Shown here: positions 6,361-13,626 of the stretch, piece after piece
Numbering within the stretch: position 1 is the stretch's first letter
Layout: every line of letters begins with the position of its first letter
Source of the DNA: an uncultured Collinsella sp.
GTDB lineage: Bacteria; Actinomycetota; Coriobacteriia; Coriobacteriales; Coriobacteriaceae
Reading direction: 5' to 3'
Length of the DNA stretch: 15,515 bases
Assembly (NCBI GenBank): GCA_959026535.1
Contig: CAUFMB010000048.1
Span: 1 to 15,515 of the forward strand
Notes under the pieces: model-generated
The model's database searches: none
The model's input: the letters and a program-made list of their open reading frames with translations, nothing else
What the model was told of the DNA's origin: nothing
Translations under genes and position numbers: made by a program

Positions 6361-7080
6361 CTACAGCTCCACGCAAGGATTGTCGCGGGTCACAAGCGTC
6401 TTAATGACAACCGTCGCTCCCAGATAGCGCTCAAGCAGCTCGGCTAAGCGATCGATCGCAGCCTGGCAATCCCCCATCCGCTCGAGCTCCACGCACTCAA
6501 TCGCCAGGAACGCATCGGCCGAATTATCGGACAGCGCCGTGCGAACGCCGTCGCGCCAGTTCCAGCAGCGGCACACAGCGCCCGCATCGTCGATGTAGGC
6601 GAGCTCGCCGGGCAGCGTCGGATCGTCCGTCTCCTCGCCAAGCGGCAAGAACGCATCGCCACCGTCGGTCACCTTCAAGCGAAGGTCTCCCTCGATCGCA
6701 TGCAGATCCTCGCCTCCCACGGGCAGCTCGTAGGTCAGCGACACCGTGTTGTAAATATCCACCGCGGGCGTAATGTGGCCCACCGGCTTGCCTTTGAGCA
6801 CGCGTTTGAGCAAGTTCTCGATCGAGCAGCGCGCGCCTTTCTTGGTCTTGAACAGACGATAGGCCTCGCGCCATGCCTTGACCGGTGCGTTCTCGCTGAT
6901 AGTGTCGCTGGTCAGATGACGCTCCGCATCGATATTGGCGCGGTCGAGCAACGCCGCAATCGCATCCACGTCCTCTTGAGGAATCTGAGCCGTGGGCTTA
7001 ATGCCCTCCACGACCACAACACCGACCGCTGCCTGCGGAAACAGCTCCCAGAATGAATCCTCGGCAATAAAGCTCTTCAT
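6361..7080 (-). CDS. Stand-alone B3/B4 domain protein (Phe-tRNA synthetase editing-domain-like)
   Basis: The 239-aa protein resembles the B3/B4 domain of the phenylalanyl-tRNA synthetase beta chain (COG3382 type). The typical core is visible: W70REAYRLFKTKKGARCSIENLLKR (70-93), then the PAVDIYNTVSLTYELPVGGEDL region (105-126), and a DGGDAFLPLGEE turn near 139-150. In the synthetase this domain hydrolyses mischarged Tyr-tRNA-Phe; free-standing versions may edit or bind tRNA, but their substrate is generally unknown. Start ATG 7080 has GGGAG five bases upstream; the ATG 15 nt further up would include that ribosome site in the coding region. There is no signal peptide, so it is probably cytoplasmic. 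The gene stands alone, closed by repeat copy 3. Confidence 0.8.
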   Translation of the reverse strand: MKSFIAEDSFWELFPQAAVGVVVVEGIKPTAQIPQEDVDAIAALLDRANIDAERHLTSDTISENAPVKAWREAYRLFKTKKGARCSIENLLKRVLKGKPVGHITPAVDIYNTVSLTYELPVGGEDLHAIEGDLRLKVTDGGDAFLPLGEETDDPTLPGELAYIDDAGAVCRCWNWRDGVRTALSDNSADAFLAIECVELERMGDCQAAIDRLAELLERYLGATVVIKTLVTRDNPCVEL

Positions 7081-7108
7081 ACGCTCTCCCTTCATTATGC
7101 GCGCCCGA

Positions 7109-7139
7109 GTGAGGGCGCCTAAACAAAAAGCGCCCTCAC
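7109..7139. repeat. 10-bp perfect hairpin upstream of the B3/B4 gene
   Basis: GTGAGGGCGC (7109-7118) and GCGCCCTCAC (7130-7139) pair perfectly around an 11-nt A-rich (plus strand) loop. It lies 28 bp before the B3/B4 start codon, probably in its 5' leader or promoter. Without a following T-tract it is not a standard terminator. Confidence 0.6.
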
Positions 7140-7250
7140 GACGGCCACCTTCAAAGTCCTACGGTGCCGTCACAAGAACGCTTGCGCTGTCCCCATCCGG
7201 AGAAGGGGACGATATGTCAGGCGTATTGTAACCCGAGTCATCCACGCGAG

Positions 7251-7289
7251 CAAAACCACCATAAAGGTGCCCCCTTTATGATGGTTTTG
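7251..7289 (-). repeat. Copy 4 (inverted, diverged) of the hairpin family; likely pckA terminator
   Basis: The 17-base arms 7251-7267 and 7273-7289 pair except for one C-A mismatch (7259/7281). It lies 14 nt after the pckA stop codon. Its loop side reads GGTGCCCCC, matching the opposite strand of copies 1-3, so it is inverted relative to them. The stem has an A-T pair where copies 1 and 3 have a C-G pair, a compensatory change. Confidence 0.75.
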
Positions 7290-7303
7290 AGTCTGAGGCG
7301 ACG

Positions 7304-8974
7304 CTAGTGGCGGAGCCCCAGCAGGCCGCGGCCGCGATGACGGGCCTCGGCGGACACCTGAGCGTGCGGGCCGGCGGCTTTGACGGACTCGGGCAGGTGC
7401 GAGTACTTCTTCTCGAAGTTCTCCTCGAACATCACTGCCAGGTTGTGCGCGGCCTCGTCATAGCGCGCGGTGCTCTGCCAGTATTGGCGCGGCACCAGGA
7501 TGCCATCGGGCACGCCGTGGCACGTCGTGGGAATGTCGACGTTAAAGATGTCGTCGTGCACGAACTCGCTGTCCTCGATGGTGCCGTCGAGGGCGCGCGC
7601 GACCAGCGAGCGCGTGTAGGCAAGCTCGATGCGATGGCCCACGCCGTAGCCGCCGCCAATCCAGCCGGTGTTGACCAGGTACACGCGCGTGCGGCCGTCG
7701 GCAATGCGCTCGCCAAGCATCTTGGCGTAAACCATGGGGTCGAGCGGCATAAACGGCTCGCCGAACAGCGAAGAGAACGTGGGCGTGGGCTCGGTGACGC
7801 CGACCTCGGTGCCAGGAATCTTAGCCGTAAAGCCCGTCACAAAGTGATACATGGCGGCATCGGCCGTCAGGCGTGAGATGGGCGGCAGCACGCCAAAAGC
7901 GTCGCAAGTCAGGAACAGCACGACACTTGGAGTGGTGCCCATGCCCTTAGTCCATGCGTTAGGAATGTGCTCAACGGGATAGGCCACGCGCGTGTTGTGC
8001 GTGATCGAGATGTCGTCGTAGTTGGGCTTGCGGTTCTCGTCGAGCACCACGTTTTCGCAAATGGCGCCAAAACGGACGGCGTTGAAGATCTCGGGCTCGT
8101 GGAAGGCGTCCAGGCCCTCGCATTTTGCGTAGCAGCCACCCTCGATGTTGAAGATACCCATGTCGGACCAACCGTGCTCGTCGTCGCCGATCAGCAGGCG
8201 CGTGGGATTGGCCGAAAGCGTGGTCTTGCCGGTGCCGGACAGGCCAAAGAACACGGCGGTCTCGTGCGTGACGGGATCCATGCTGGCCGAGCAGTGCATG
8301 GGCAGCACGTCGTCCTCGACGGGCAGCAGATAGTTCATGACGCTAAAGATCGACTTTTTAATCTCGCCGGAGTAGCCGGTGCCGGCGACCAGAATCACGC
8401 GTTCCTGGAAGTTGATGACCACCGCGGCGCTGGAGTTGAGGCCCTTGATGGCGGGGTCGCACTGGTAACCGGGCGCTGCGAGCACGCAGAAGTCGGGCTC
8501 GCCGGTGCGCGCGATTTCGCGGGCAAGCGGTCGGGCGAGCATCTGCTTGATAAAGAGTGCCTGGCTGGCACGCTCGCAGGCAACGAGCAGTCGACGCGTG
8601 TGGTTGCGGTCGGCGCCTGCCATGCCGCGGGTGACGAACACGTCGCGCTCGTTGAGATAGTCGACGATGCCGGCCTTGATGGCCTCGTAGCTCTCGACAG
8701 AAAGCGGGCGGTTGACGGCGCCCCAGGCGATCTTGTCGTGCACGTCGGGCGTGTCGACGATAAAGCGATCGTTGGGAGAACGGCCGGTGCGCTCCCCCGT
8801 CTCGATCACCAGCGCGCCGTTGGATGCCATGCGGCCTTCTTCGCGGCGGATGGCGTGCTCGACGAGCTCCGCGGCGGGTAGATCGACCAGCAGGCGGGGC
8901 TGATTCTCGGCGGGATCTTCGACCAGCGTAATACCAAAGTTGGACAAAACTTCTGCAGGGGTAACACCAGGCAT
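7304..8974 (-). CDS. pckA: Phosphoenolpyruvate carboxykinase (ATP)
   Basis: The 556-aa enzyme interconverts oxaloacetate + ATP and PEP + CO2 + ADP in the cytoplasm. Visible family motifs are RTGRSPNDRF (62-71), the P-loop GLSGTGKTTLS (244-254), the metal/kinase-2 motif GDDEHGW (263-269), and the NTGWIGGGYGVGHRI segment toward the C-terminus. Start ATG 8974 follows a near-perfect AAAGGAGG four bases upstream, so the longer frame to 9088 is rejected. The protein is somewhat longer than the usual 525-540 aa: after the common AAGP ending there is a roughly 20-residue Arg/His-rich tail ending in GLLGLRH. In fermenting anaerobes PckA often runs toward oxaloacetate, fixing CO2; the sequence cannot show direction. 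A lactate permease gene lies upstream on the same strand, but repeats separate the two, so they are probably separate units. Confidence 0.96.
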   Translation of the reverse strand: MPGVTPAEVLSNFGITLVEDPAENQPRLLVDLPAAELVEHAIRREEGRMASNGALVIETGERTGRSPNDRFIVDTPDVHDKIAWGAVNRPLSVESYEAIKAGIVDYLNERDVFVTRGMAGADRNHTRRLLVACERASQALFIKQMLARPLAREIARTGEPDFCVLAAPGYQCDPAIKGLNSSAAVVINFQERVILVAGTGYSGEIKKSIFSVMNYLLPVEDDVLPMHCSASMDPVTHETAVFFGLSGTGKTTLSANPTRLLIGDDEHGWSDMGIFNIEGGCYAKCEGLDAFHEPEIFNAVRFGAICENVVLDENRKPNYDDISITHNTRVAYPVEHIPNAWTKGMGTTPSVVLFLTCDAFGVLPPISRLTADAAMYHFVTGFTAKIPGTEVGVTEPTPTFSSLFGEPFMPLDPMVYAKMLGERIADGRTRVYLVNTGWIGGGYGVGHRIELAYTRSLVARALDGTIEDSEFVHDDIFNVDIPTTCHGVPDGILVPRQYWQSTARYDEAAHNLAVMFEENFEKKYSHLPESVKAAGPHAQVSAEARHRGRGLLGLRH

Positions 8975-9015
8975 GGGGCCTCCTTTAAAAACGCGACACG
9001 TGGACGCGGCGCGCA

Positions 9016-9031
9016 CTTTACTCACGTAAAG
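9016..9031. promoter_or_regulatory. Inverted repeat in the pckA leader/promoter
   Basis: CTTTAC-TCAC-GTAAAG is a perfect 6-4-6 inverted repeat about 40 bp before the pckA start. It could be an operator or a small leader hairpin. Confidence 0.3.
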
Positions 9032-9048
9032 CCCGTTGTACCCGATAT

Positions 9049-9064
9049 GCAAAAACGTTTTTGC
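9049..9064. promoter_or_regulatory. Perfect 16-bp palindrome upstream of pckA
   Basis: GCAAAAACGTTTTTGC is a perfect palindrome with a central CG, 75 bp before the pckA start codon. A central-CG palindrome of this length is the style of LacI-family operators; the regulator is not in the window. I could not place a confident -35/-10 pair beside it. Confidence 0.45.
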
Positions 9065-9113
9065 GGCAACGGCGAAGCGCCCGCCCAACGGTCAAAAATC
9101 GCAGGCAAGCGGC

Positions 9114-9167
9114 CTAGTCATTGGGGACGCTTTTAAACGACTAGTCGTTGGGGGCACTCTTGAACAG
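9114..9167. repeat. Two adjacent 27-bp imperfect direct repeats
   Basis: Units 9114-9140 and 9141-9167 both begin with CTAGTC and agree at 20 of 27 positions. All seven differences are transitions (A/G or C/T). The pair lies between pckA and the lactate permease gene. A small hairpin ACATTC-AAG-GAATGT (9171-9185) follows. Confidence 0.75.
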
Positions 9168-9195
9168 GCAACATTCAAGGAATGTCCCCGGATGC

Positions 9196-9251
9196 CGGCA
9201 CTTAGGGACGTTCCCAAAGTGCCGGCACATAAGGAACATCCCTAAGTGCCG
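9196..9251. repeat. Large inverted repeat just after the lactate permease gene
   Basis: The 19-base arms 9196-9214 and 9233-9251 are complementary with one non-canonical position. The 18-nt centre carries a further 10-bp palindrome GTGCCGGCAC (9219-9228), which matches sequence in the outer arms. The element ends one base from the permease stop codon. There is no clear T-tract, so it may act as a 3' end stabiliser rather than a classical terminator. Confidence 0.7.
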
Positions 9252-9252
9252 A

Positions 9253-10824
9253 CTACAGCGGCAGGCCTTGGCCGAGCATGGCTATGGCGCTCATCAGGAC
9301 CAGCATGCCGGCAGCGTAGGGCAGCACCGCGCCCAGGAGTTCGGCATCCTTACCGCGCACGTGCACGGCGGCAAGACCAATGGCGAGGGTCTGCGGCGAG
9401 ATCATCTTACCAGCGGCGACGCCCAGGGCGTTCAATGCGACCATCCAGTAGTCGCTCACACCCAGCGCAGTGGCGGCCTGGCTCTGAATGGGACCAAACA
9501 GCATGCCCGAGGACGTGCCCGAGCCGGTCACGAACGCACCGACTGCGCCGATCCACGGAGCCAGAATCGGGTAGAGACCGCCGGCGACCGCAATGCAAAA
9601 CGCACTGATCGACGAAATCATGCCGGCATAGCCCATCACCTTGGCGCAGCCCAGTACCGAAAGCATCGTGATCACCGTCGGCGTCATCTGCTTCACAGTC
9701 GCGGCCAGCACCTCGCCCATCATGCGCGGCGAAGCGCCCTGAATGGCACCGCCGACAAACGCGGCCAGGAAGATCCAAACACCCGGTGTGTTAATCCACG
9801 AAAACGTAAGCGTACCGGGGTTCTCGCCGCAATACACCTGCACGTGGCTTGCAAAGGGCGCAAGCGCGGCATGCACGGCGGGCACCAGGTTGGACGTACC
9901 CAGCAGCAGTACAAAAATCAGAATGAAGCACGACCAGGCCGAAAGCGCCGATTTAACGGTGAGCTGTTCGCCGGCCTCGATATTCATATGGAAGCGCGCG
10001 TCCAGATGCCCCGACTTCTCGGCACGCATGGCAAGCGCAGCTGTCAGCGCGAGCGACACGATGGAGCCCACGACCACGGCAAGCTCAGGGCCCACAAACA
10101 TGGCAACGACCAGAGCCGCGCCGACAAACGACACGCCGGAGAGCAACGCCACGCCGGCAACACCGTGCAGACGCTCGCCCACACTCGCGGCATTGCCCTG
10201 GTCATCGGCAACACGGCCCGCAACCAGCACAATAAATAGCGGCATCACCACAAAGAACGGTGCGAGCTGCACCAGCTGAACGGTCGCTAGGTGAAGGGAA
10301 TCCAAACCCACCAGGTCGGCAACGGACACCGTGGGGATGCCGATGGAGCCGTAGGGCGTGGGCACGCCGTTGGCCAGCAGGCAGATGAGCACGGCAGGCA
10401 CGGCCTCAAAGCCCAGGCCCGCGAGCATGCCGGCGGGAATGGCGACAGCGGTACCGAAGCCGGCCATGCCCTCCATAAAGCCACCGAAGCACCAAGCCAC
10501 GAGCAGCGCCAGCAGACGGCGGTCGCTGCTGATGGAGGTGATCATGCTGCCGATCACGTCCATGGCGCCCGTACGAACGCACAGGTTATACGTGAACACC
10601 GCGGCGATGATCACCAGGACGATGGGCCACAGAGCCATCAAAAAACCTTCGAGCGAGGCGGTCGCGATCTGCGCTGCCGGCAGGTGCCACCATGCGAAGG
10701 CAAGCAAGCACGAAAGGACAAACGATCCGATAGCGGCCTTCCAAGCTGGCCATTTAAAGCACAGCAGCATCACGACCAGCCAAATAATCGGCACAAGAGC
10801 CAGTAAGAATGCGGCGACGTCCAT
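9253..10824 (-). CDS. lctP: L-lactate permease (LctP/LldP family)
   Basis: The 523-aa protein is hydrophobic throughout, with about 12-14 membrane segments. It carries the family hallmark GGFMEGMAGFGTAVAIPA beginning at residue 114, followed by NGVPTPYGSIGIPT. A C-terminal part contains GSGTSSGMLFGPIQSQAA. Members move lactate (and glycolate) across the cytoplasmic membrane with protons. Start ATG 10824 has AAGGAG nine bases upstream, with a small GCCGC-CCAC-GCGGC hairpin just before the ribosome site. Length is usual for the family, slightly under the 550 or so of LldP. The gene is divergent from the flippase gene (180 bp gap). Uptake or export of lactate would both fit a fermentative gut anaerobe; the sequence cannot decide. 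Confidence 0.93.
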   Translation of the reverse strand: MDVAAFLLALVPIIWLVVMLLCFKWPAWKAAIGSFVLSCLLAFAWWHLPAAQIATASLEGFLMALWPIVLVIIAAVFTYNLCVRTGAMDVIGSMITSISSDRRLLALLVAWCFGGFMEGMAGFGTAVAIPAGMLAGLGFEAVPAVLICLLANGVPTPYGSIGIPTVSVADLVGLDSLHLATVQLVQLAPFFVVMPLFIVLVAGRVADDQGNAASVGERLHGVAGVALLSGVSFVGAALVVAMFVGPELAVVVGSIVSLALTAALAMRAEKSGHLDARFHMNIEAGEQLTVKSALSAWSCFILIFVLLLGTSNLVPAVHAALAPFASHVQVYCGENPGTLTFSWINTPGVWIFLAAFVGGAIQGASPRMMGEVLAATVKQMTPTVITMLSVLGCAKVMGYAGMISSISAFCIAVAGGLYPILAPWIGAVGAFVTGSGTSSGMLFGPIQSQAATALGVSDYWMVALNALGVAAGKMISPQTLAIGLAAVHVRGKDAELLGAVLPYAAGMLVLMSAIAMLGQGLPL

Positions 10825-10928
10825 AGGTAGAAGCTCCTTGGTGCCGCGTGGGCGGCATCGGGGGTGTCACAAAACTTCAACAGGATACCGCACGTTTACC
10901 GACAAATTTCAGCCGCCTGCCGAAAATA

Positions 10929-10945
10929 TTGAACAATCCGTTCAA
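10929..10945. promoter_or_regulatory. Inverted repeat between divergent lctP and flippase genes
   Basis: TTGAAC-AATCC-GTTCAA is a perfect 6-5-6 inverted repeat in the 180-bp divergent region. It lies about 30 bp upstream of a -10-like TATACT (10971-10976) serving the plus-strand gene. The position suits an operator for either gene. Confidence 0.35.
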
Positions 10946-11004
10946 AAACACGAGCGAACACCGTCGCGTCTATACTAAAGCGCAGCAATAGAAAGGACTC
11001 CGCT

Positions 11005-12585
11005 TTGAGCATCACGCCCCTCGATAGCATTCGCCGCGCCATTGCCCGTCACAACGGCGTCTCCAACCCCGCTGCATCGAAAGACGGCGCCGCGAAGGCC
11101 CAGGGCGGCCGCATCGAGAACGGCCTCTTCCCTGCCTCGCACACTGCCGAGGAACTCGCACGCATCCAAGAGCTGAGTCAGCGCAACGCCGGCGGGCCCG
11201 ATAGCAGCCAAGCCACACGTCGCCGGCGCGAACGCGATCGAGAGCCCGGCCCCGTCCGCCGCATGGTCAACGCTTGGTGGAACCGTCTGCTCGGCGCCGT
11301 CTACGGCGGCGGCTTCTCCATGCAGGAGGCGGAATACGAGGAGCACGCCACCAGTCGCGACTATTTTTGGAACGCCCTCGGCACCGCCGTGTGGGGTTTG
11401 GCGTTTCCGCTGCTCACCATCGTGTCTACGCAACTCGTGGGCGCCGAAGAAGCAGGCAAATTCTCCATCGCCTTTGTCACCGGCACGCTCATCATGATCG
11501 CGTGCAACTACGGCGTGCGCAATTTCCAGGTCTCGGACATCGACGAAAAGACGTCCTTTGCCTCTTACCAGCTCAACCGCTGGATCTGCGGAGCGCTCGC
11601 GCTGGCATGCGGCCTGGTATACAGCAGCGCCCGCGGCTACGATGCGCAGATGGCCACAATCGGCCTGGGCGTCTACCTGTATAAGGCGATCGACGGCATT
11701 GCCGACGTGTACGAGGGCCGCCTGCAGCAGGCCGACAAACTCTACCTGGCCGGCATGAGCCAAACGCTACGATCCGTCGGCGTCATCGCGGTCTTTAGCG
11801 TGGCACTGTTCCTCACGCGCAGCATGCCCATCGCCGCCATGGCCATGGGTGTCACCGCCATCGCCTCACTCGTGCTGGTCACCGCGCCGCTCGCCCTGCT
11901 CGAAACCGAAAAATCGCGCCGCGTGAGCCTGCGCGAGGTCGGTCACCTGTTTATCCAGTGCGCCCCGCTTTTTGGTGCGCTGTTCCTGTTCAACCTTATC
12001 GAGAGCATGCCCAAGTTCGTGATGGAAGGCACGCTGGCCTACAAGTATCAGCTGTACTTTAATGCCCTGTTCTTTCCAGCGCAGGCCATTTTGTTGAGCA
12101 TCGGATTTGTCTATAAACCGCAGCTTCTGCGTCTGTCGAGCATTTGGGCTAATCCTCGCAAGCGTCGTCGCTTTGACCTGATTATTGTTGCCGTTATGGC
12201 GCTGATCGTGGTCATCACCGGCGTGTGCGCCGCATTTATGGCAGGCCCCGGCATTCCCCTCATGAGCTTTATGTACGGCCTCAGCTTTGAGCGCTACCGT
12301 ACGCTGGCGCTGCTGATGGTCGTCGCCGGCGGCGTCACCGCGGCCATCGACTTTATCTACGCCATCATCACGGTGCTGCGCCACGCCGGCGACGTCACCA
12401 AGGTCTACCTGATCTGCTTTGCCGTGAGCGTGGTGCTCCCGGTGATTCTGATCAATCTGCTCGGCCTGATGGGCGCCGTCGTGAGCTACCTGGCCATCAT
12501 GTCGCTACTGCTGGTGCTGCTGATTATCGAGTACGCCCACATCCGCCAACGCATAGAGAGGGACCGAAATCCGTACGGCGCCTAA
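11005..12585 (+). CDS. Polysaccharide flippase-like membrane protein (MVF/Wzx type)
   Basis: The 526-aa protein has about 12 hydrophobic segments from residue 120 on, arranged as in oligosaccharide flippases (Wzx/RfbX, polysaccharide biosynthesis proteins), which move lipid-linked sugars across the membrane. It opens with an unusual 115-residue hydrophilic region, predicted to be cytoplasmic and containing the basic run RRRRERDR (72-79). There is no signal peptide. The start is a TTG at 11005 with GAAAGGA seven bases upstream, and a -10-like TATACT lies at 10971-10976. No glycosyltransferase genes flank it, so it looks like an orphan flippase; the TagO-type transferase 8 kb away could supply lipid-linked substrate. 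The family call is moderately firm; the cargo is unknown. Confidence 0.75.
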   Translation: MSITPLDSIRRAIARHNGVSNPAASKDGAAKAQGGRIENGLFPASHTAEELARIQELSQRNAGGPDSSQATRRRRERDREPGPVRRMVNAWWNRLLGAVYGGGFSMQEAEYEEHATSRDYFWNALGTAVWGLAFPLLTIVSTQLVGAEEAGKFSIAFVTGTLIMIACNYGVRNFQVSDIDEKTSFASYQLNRWICGALALACGLVYSSARGYDAQMATIGLGVYLYKAIDGIADVYEGRLQQADKLYLAGMSQTLRSVGVIAVFSVALFLTRSMPIAAMAMGVTAIASLVLVTAPLALLETEKSRRVSLREVGHLFIQCAPLFGALFLFNLIESMPKFVMEGTLAYKYQLYFNALFFPAQAILLSIGFVYKPQLLRLSSIWANPRKRRRFDLIIVAVMALIVVITGVCAAFMAGPGIPLMSFMYGLSFERYRTLALLMVVAGGVTAAIDFIYAIITVLRHAGDVTKVYLICFAVSVVLPVILINLLGLMGAVVSYLAIMSLLLVLLIIEYAHIRQRIERDRNPYGA

Positions 12586-12642
12586 TTCGAATCAATTTGA
12601 AGAAAAGAAACGTCGATGTTTTGGCACCAACCTCTTGCGCCG

Positions 12643-13482
12643 TTATTCCCCGGGGCGAATATTAGCGTAGAACTCCGCCCCGTCGTCCAGGCGCAGGATG
12701 CCCACGCGGCCGAACTCGGAGCCGGTGGCGGCGGCGCAGTCGATGTCGATGCGATCGGGCACACCGGCAGTGTCCTCGCCGCCCAAGCGCACGATCTGCC
12801 CGCGTCCCGATTCCTCATCGAGCCCCGCCAGACCACCGACCTCGCAATAGCGCCCAAGCGATACCGTGGGCGTGTGGCCGCTCACCACGACCGGGCCCTT
12901 GCCCTCGGCAGAAAGCAGCCCGGTCGGCACATCCCAATAGCCGTGACGAATCCATAGCAGGTCATCGGACGACTGCACCGCGAGCATCTGCTGCAGCAGC
13001 TCGCGATCGGCACCCACCGCTCCGACGCCATCGGCACAATCGACGCCATGCTCAAGCAAAAACGCGCGCGCCGCCTTCATCTCGATTCCAGCATGTACCA
13101 GCAGATACGGGCGCTCCTCGGTCTCGACCACCGCGTAGAGCGGCAGCGCGGCCATCCATCGCACGAGCTCCTCATATGCCTCAAATTCCATGTCGTTGAG
13201 CTGCTCGCGCGTCGTCCAGCCACCGTTGATATCCCAGGTCTCGGCATCGAGCGGATCCTGACCAATGATGGCATCGAGCATGATCTGCTCGTGATTGCCC
13301 TTGAGCACGTGGGCGTTGGGCAGCGAGCGCACGAGCTTAATAACGCCGACCGGATCGGGCCCGCGATCGATCATGTCGCCCAGCACGTACAGCGTGTCGT
13401 CGGACGTCAACGAGATCTTAGACAGGGCCTCGTCAAGCGCACGCACGTGCCCGTGAGCATCAGATGTCACATAGATCGCCAT
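12643..13482 (-). CDS. Calcineurin-like metallophosphoesterase (PrpE/ApaH-like)
   Basis: The 279-aa protein contains every metal-binding motif of the PPP-type phosphoesterases: DAHGH (8-12), GDMIDRGPD (35-43), KGNHE (61-65), HAG (130-132), and SGHTPT (201-206). This set is shared by protein serine/threonine phosphatases such as PrpE and by ApaH, which splits diadenosine tetraphosphate symmetrically; the sequence does not separate the two. Two divalent metal ions are expected at the active site. Start ATG 13482 has AAGGAG about nine bases upstream. The gene converges on the flippase gene with a 57-bp gap holding no strong terminator. A promoter is proposed at 13558-13586. No signal peptide is present, so it should be cytoplasmic. 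Confidence 0.88.
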   Translation of the reverse strand: MAIYVTSDAHGHVRALDEALSKISLTSDDTLYVLGDMIDRGPDPVGVIKLVRSLPNAHVLKGNHEQIMLDAIIGQDPLDAETWDINGGWTTREQLNDMEFEAYEELVRWMAALPLYAVVETEERPYLLVHAGIEMKAARAFLLEHGVDCADGVGAVGADRELLQQMLAVQSSDDLLWIRHGYWDVPTGLLSAEGKGPVVVSGHTPTVSLGRYCEVGGLAGLDEESGRGQIVRLGGEDTAGVPDRIDIDCAAATGSEFGRVGILRLDDGAEFYANIRPGE

Positions 13483-13532
13483 GGTACGCCTCTCCTTGCA
13501 TTGCGGCCGAAGCCCGGTGCCGCAACTAAAAC

Positions 13533-13543
13533 TTCAAGTTGAA
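13533..13543. promoter_or_regulatory. Small palindrome between divergent genes
   Basis: TTCAA-G-TTGAA is a perfect 11-bp inverted repeat, about 50 bp before the phosphoesterase start and just downstream of its proposed promoter. It shares the TTGAAC word with the inverted repeat at 10929-10945. This could be an operator or chance. Confidence 0.25.
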
Positions 13544-13557
13544 CTTAAACGTTACCC

Positions 13558-13586
13558 ATTGTACTCCGTTGCAATAAAGCTGGAAA
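13558..13586 (-). promoter_or_regulatory. Candidate sigma-70 promoter of the phosphoesterase gene
   Basis: On the minus strand TTTCCA (13586-13581) and TACAAT (13563-13558) are separated by exactly 17 bp. They match four and five of six consensus bases. The start site would be near 13552, leaving a leader of about 70 nt. Confidence 0.4.
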
Positions 13587-13626
13587 GGGTTTCCGAGCAG
13601 AGGCAAAGACGGCAGCCGTCTATGCC
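13579..13626 (+). other. Two consecutive hairpins in the antiporter leader region
   Basis: Hairpin 1 is GCT-GGAAA-GGG-TTTCC-AGC (13579-13598), 8 bp with one bulged G. Hairpin 2 is GGCA-AGACG-loop-CGTCT-TGCC (13602-13626), 9 bp with one A-A mismatch and a 5-nt loop. They lie 110-157 bp before the antiporter start. No known riboswitch consensus was recognised, and hairpin 1 overlaps the -35 element proposed for the opposite strand. Confidence 0.35.

Noticed and set aside
9148..10239. 363-codon plus-strand frame opposite the lactate permease gene
   Set aside because: It is shadow coding of a membrane protein, giving an Arg/His/Gln-rich sequence; it also starts within intergenic repeats.
12586..12642. 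Terminator between the convergent flippase and phosphoesterase genes
   Set aside because: Only weak, short AT-rich complementarity is present in the 57 bp; no convincing stem and T-tract.
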